From Bradyrhizobium paxllaeri (GTDB lineage: Bacteria > Pseudomonadota > Alphaproteobacteria > Rhizobiales > Xanthobacteraceae), in NCBI RefSeq assembly GCF_001693515.2, contig NZ_CP042968.1, forward strand, positions 6,944,001-7,008,000: a DNA stretch of 64,000 bases, given 5' to 3'. Positions within the stretch are counted from its first letter, which is position 1. Each line of letters opens with the position of its first letter. The notes under the pieces are model-generated. The model was not told where the DNA came from. It searched no databases and saw only the letters and a program-made list of their open reading frames with translations. A program made the translations under genes and the position numbers. Below, one piece after another: positions 62,161-64,000 of this stretch.

Positions 62161-62856
62161 TCAGGCAGCTTGCGTGCGTTTGGCGTTCAGCCGCGCGAGC
62201 ACGTCGTCCGCGGTTGATTTGAGCCGAGGACCAAAGCCCTGTTCGGCGAGCTTTTCGGCGGTCGCCAGCGGACCGCTGGCGGCGTCGAGTTCGACCAGGG
62301 CGTCGGCGGCGGCCTGGGCTTCGATCTGTCGTTCGCGCAGGCGCTTGAGCGTGTTCTCCGCTTCCGGCAGCGTGGATTCGTAAGGACGTGCCGCTTCGAT
62401 GCCGCCCCTGCGAAGATTGCGAACGGCTTCGGCCGCACGGGCGATGCGACGGCCGCGCTCGAGCTCGGTGATCCGCGCCTCGGCAGTGCTGACCTGGCGC
62501 TTCATGCGCGCGATTTCAGTCGCGAACAGCGTCCGCGCGGTCATCGCGGCATCACGATCGGCTTCGAGATTGGCGATCGCCTGCGCCGCCTCGCGGGCGA
62601 GATCTTCCCTTCCGCCATCGAGGGCGGCGGTGGCGCGAACTTCGAGATCGGCGATCCGGGCATTGGTGGCGTCGAGGCGACGGCCTTCCTGCTGGTCGCC
62701 TGCGATCGCCAGCGCCAGCGAGCGCTTGGATCGTTCGACGGCGGCGGCTGCGTCGCGCATCTGCTGATCGAGAATGAGCAGCGCCGCGCGGTCCTCCAAT
62801 TCTTCCCCCGCGACAGCCACGCTGCCCCGGAAAAGCGTCAAAACAGTTTTGAACAT
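62161..62856 (-). CDS. PspA/IM30 family protein
   Basis: A 231-residue, almost entirely helical coiled-coil protein. MFKTVLTLFRGSVAVAGEEL at the N-terminus is the membrane-binding helix, and ILDQQMRDAAAAVERSKRSL follows the PspA pattern. PspA-like proteins repair and stabilise the inner membrane. It is the first gene of the cluster with yiaA genes and is controlled from the operator array it shares with the TetR gene. Confidence 0.92.
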   Translation of the reverse strand: MFKTVLTLFRGSVAVAGEELEDRAALLILDQQMRDAAAAVERSKRSLALAIAGDQQEGRRLDATNARIADLEVRATAALDGGREDLAREAAQAIANLEADRDAAMTARTLFATEIARMKRQVSTAEARITELERGRRIARAAEAVRNLRRGGIEAARPYESTLPEAENTLKRLRERQIEAQAAADALVELDAASGPLATAEKLAEQGFGPRLKSTADDVLARLNAKRTQAA

Positions 62857-62873
62857 CGGTAGCTCCCTGTGTT

Positions 62874-62945
62874 ATGAGCACTGCTCATGAGCTACTTGTA
62901 GCACATCTTGAGCATTGCTCAAGAATTATTTTGAGCATCGCTCAA
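62874..62945. promoter_or_regulatory. Triple TetR-type operator array
   Basis: Three 15-bp dyads fill the pspA-tetR gap: ATGAGCACTGCTCAT (62874-62888), TTGAGCATTGCTCAA (62908-62922) and TTGAGCATCGCTCAA (62931-62945). Centres are 34 and 23 bases apart. The outer sites begin 18 bases upstream of the pspA start and end 12 bases before the tetR start, so binding should block both promoters. Confidence 0.85.
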
Positions 62946-62957
62946 AGCAGGTGAAAA

Positions 62958-63566
62958 ATGTCTAAAGCATTGGAAAGACGAGCCATTAATCGAGAATCCC
63001 TGATTCTGGCGGGGGAGCAACGGATTGCCGCAGGGGGATTGGCCGGCCTAAAAACCCGCGATCTGGCCCGGGACATCGGCGTCGCCAACGGCGCGGTCTA
63101 CAACCTCGTCGAGGACGTGGACGAACTGATCCTGCGGGTCGGATCGCGCACGCTGGCGCGGCTCGACGCCGCGCTCACATCGGCCGAAGGCGACGGCCCC
63201 GCCTCGCCTCGCGAAACGCTGGTGCGCATCGCCGTCGCCTATTGCGACTTCGCCGCCGAAAATCTCGAACTGTGGCGCGCGCTGTTCGAACACCGGATGG
63301 CGCCGGGCAAGCCGGTGCCGGAATGGGCGATCAGCGAGCAGATGAATCTGTTCCGCCACATCTATCACCCGCTCGCCGAACTGTTTCCAACGCGAACGCC
63401 GGCCGAACTCGGCGTCACGGCGCGCAGCCTGTTCTCCGCGGTGCATGGCATGGTGCTGCTCGGCCTCGAACAGAAACTGATCGCGGTGCCGGTCGAGGCG
63501 TTGCGCGAAGAGATCGCAGCCATCGTGCGCGCGATGGTCGATGGGCTGACCGGGAAGTTTGATTAG
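62958..63566 (+). CDS. TetR/AcrR family transcriptional regulator
   Basis: A 202-residue repressor. The helix-turn-helix is GLKTRDLARDIGVANGAVYN. The C-terminal domain with ELWRALFEHRMAP and LFSAVHGMVLLGLEQKLIAV matches the WHG-type TetR ligand domain. The start at 62958 follows GCAGGTGAAAA. It diverges from pspA across three dyads, so it very probably represses itself and the pspA-yiaA cluster. The ligand is unknown. Confidence 0.94.
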   Translation: MSKALERRAINRESLILAGEQRIAAGGLAGLKTRDLARDIGVANGAVYNLVEDVDELILRVGSRTLARLDAALTSAEGDGPASPRETLVRIAVAYCDFAAENLELWRALFEHRMAPGKPVPEWAISEQMNLFRHIYHPLAELFPTRTPAELGVTARSLFSAVHGMVLLGLEQKLIAVPVEALREEIAAIVRAMVDGLTGKFD

Positions 63567-63572
63567 AGTTGC

Positions 63573-63663
63573 AGGGTGGGCAAAGCGCCAGCGTGCCCAC
63601 CATTCAAGCCGAGGACGCGGAAAGATGGTGGGCACGGCGCAAGTGCGCCTTTGCCCACCCTAC
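63573..63663. repeat. Dispersed palindromic repeat, family A
   Basis: A 91-bp palindrome from AGGGTGGGCAAAGCGCCAGC to CTTTGCCCACCCTAC, between the convergent TetR gene and the partial gene at the window end. Confidence 0.9.
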
Positions 63664-63675
63664 AGAAGATAACGG

Positions 63676-64000
63676 TCAGTCTCGAGTATCGCGGTCGTGA
63701 TCCTGCAGGCGTTTCCAGGGATCTTCGGCTCTCGGCGGCTCGCCGGGGCCGTAATTCTCCACGATCAAATCTTCAAGCCAGACCTGGCCGTTCGGGCCGG
63801 CGGCGCGCTTCGAGCGCAATGCGCTGGTCAAGTTGCAGACCTCGGGTTGATAGAACACATAGCGGCTGCTCTTCGCCACGATCGCGAAGAAGAGGTAGGC
63901 GCGGCCCGGCTCGAAGTAAAATTCGCAATCCATGTCCTTGTAGACGTCCAGCAGCCTGACACGGGAAGCCAGTTTGTCGGCGCCCTTCCAGACGCGATCG
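63676..64000 (-). CDS. Partial hypothetical protein, TIMP/NTR-like
   Basis: The frame stays open to the window edge, so the N-terminus is missing; at least 107 residues are seen. VWKGADKLASRVRLLDVY followed by CEFYFEPGRAYLFFAIV resembles bacterial TIMP/NTR-like domains (VWKG, then CxxxFxxGxxYL). The tail is PWKRLQDHDRDTRD. The internal ATG at 63933 is unlikely to be the start because similarity continues before it. Confidence 0.65.
   Translation of the reverse strand, partial: DRVWKGADKLASRVRLLDVYKDMDCEFYFEPGRAYLFFAIVAKSSRYVFYQPEVCNLTSALRSKRAAGPNGQVWLEDLIVENYGPGEPPRAEDPWKRLQDHDRDTRD

Noticed and set aside
1..64000. tRNA, rRNA, CRISPR or prophage genes
   Set aside because: None was recognised on reading both strands; no T-loop motifs in a cloverleaf context, no rRNA segments and no spaced direct repeats were seen.

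Overview
The window looks like chromosome from a Bradyrhizobiaceae-type alphaproteobacterium (Bradyrhizobium or a close relative). The basis is high GC, several families of short dispersed palindromes typical of those genomes (including the GAGCATGATC...GATCATGCTC element), Bug/TctABC solute uptake, NtaA-type flavin monooxygenases, and many small LysR/TetR/LuxR-controlled catabolic units. No rRNA, tRNA, CRISPR array or phage module was seen. There is one intact insertion sequence.

Layout. (1) 55-3361: a LysR gene diverges from an SDR-pirin-WrbA operon, a likely quinone/redox response unit. (2) 3635-4876: a DUF5996 protein and a small zinc-ribbon protein. (3) 5055-21266: an exopolysaccharide locus with a BioF2-type acetyltransferase, a JmjC-like cupin, GT4, GT2 and GT92-like glycosyltransferases, a Wzy/ligase-type membrane protein, a GH26-like glycanase, a Wzx flippase, a methyltransferase, a polysaccharide deacetylase, a GumC/Wzc-like co-polymerase whose P-loop is degenerate, a WecG/TagA/CpsF transferase and GalE. 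Many genes overlap by ATGA. No priming transferase or outer-membrane exporter is present, so the pathway must be completed elsewhere. (4) 21428-27474: a DUF1080 protein, a cupin, a DUF2171 protein, a small hypothetical and a very large sensor with five tandem GAF domains plus GGDEF and EAL. (5) 27826-35662: catabolic genes (Ldh dehydrogenase, flavin monooxygenase, FAH hydrolase, exported amidase, LuxR, Bug protein, AhpD-like protein, cupin). (6) 35808-42865: D-amino-acid transaminase, a complete polar amino-acid ABC transporter, LysR and a DadA-type dehydrogenase, suggesting D-amino-acid use. (7) 43098-51021: a Bug/TctB/TctA transporter with an M20 peptidase, a flavin monooxygenase and a TPP decarboxylase. 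(8) 51285-56342: GFA protein, Old Yellow Enzyme, ModE-type regulator, aldehyde dehydrogenase and SDR. (9) 56350-57925: an IS110/IS1111-family element. (10) 58019-62945: zinc-finger protein, a coupled membrane/GNAT-like pair and a PspA/YiaA envelope-stress cluster. (11) 62958-64000: its TetR regulator and a partial gene.

Most notable observations. The IS110-family element has split a dispersed palindromic repeat, and its 3' non-coding end contains short sequences matching both junctions, as expected of a guide RNA. Three near-identical TTGAGCA-N-TGCTCAA operators lie between pspA and tetR. An 80-bp palindrome supplies the C-terminus of a glycosyltransferase. A 15-bp perfect hairpin separates the ABC binding-protein gene from its permease genes. 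The exopolysaccharide co-polymerase has lost its Walker A lysine.
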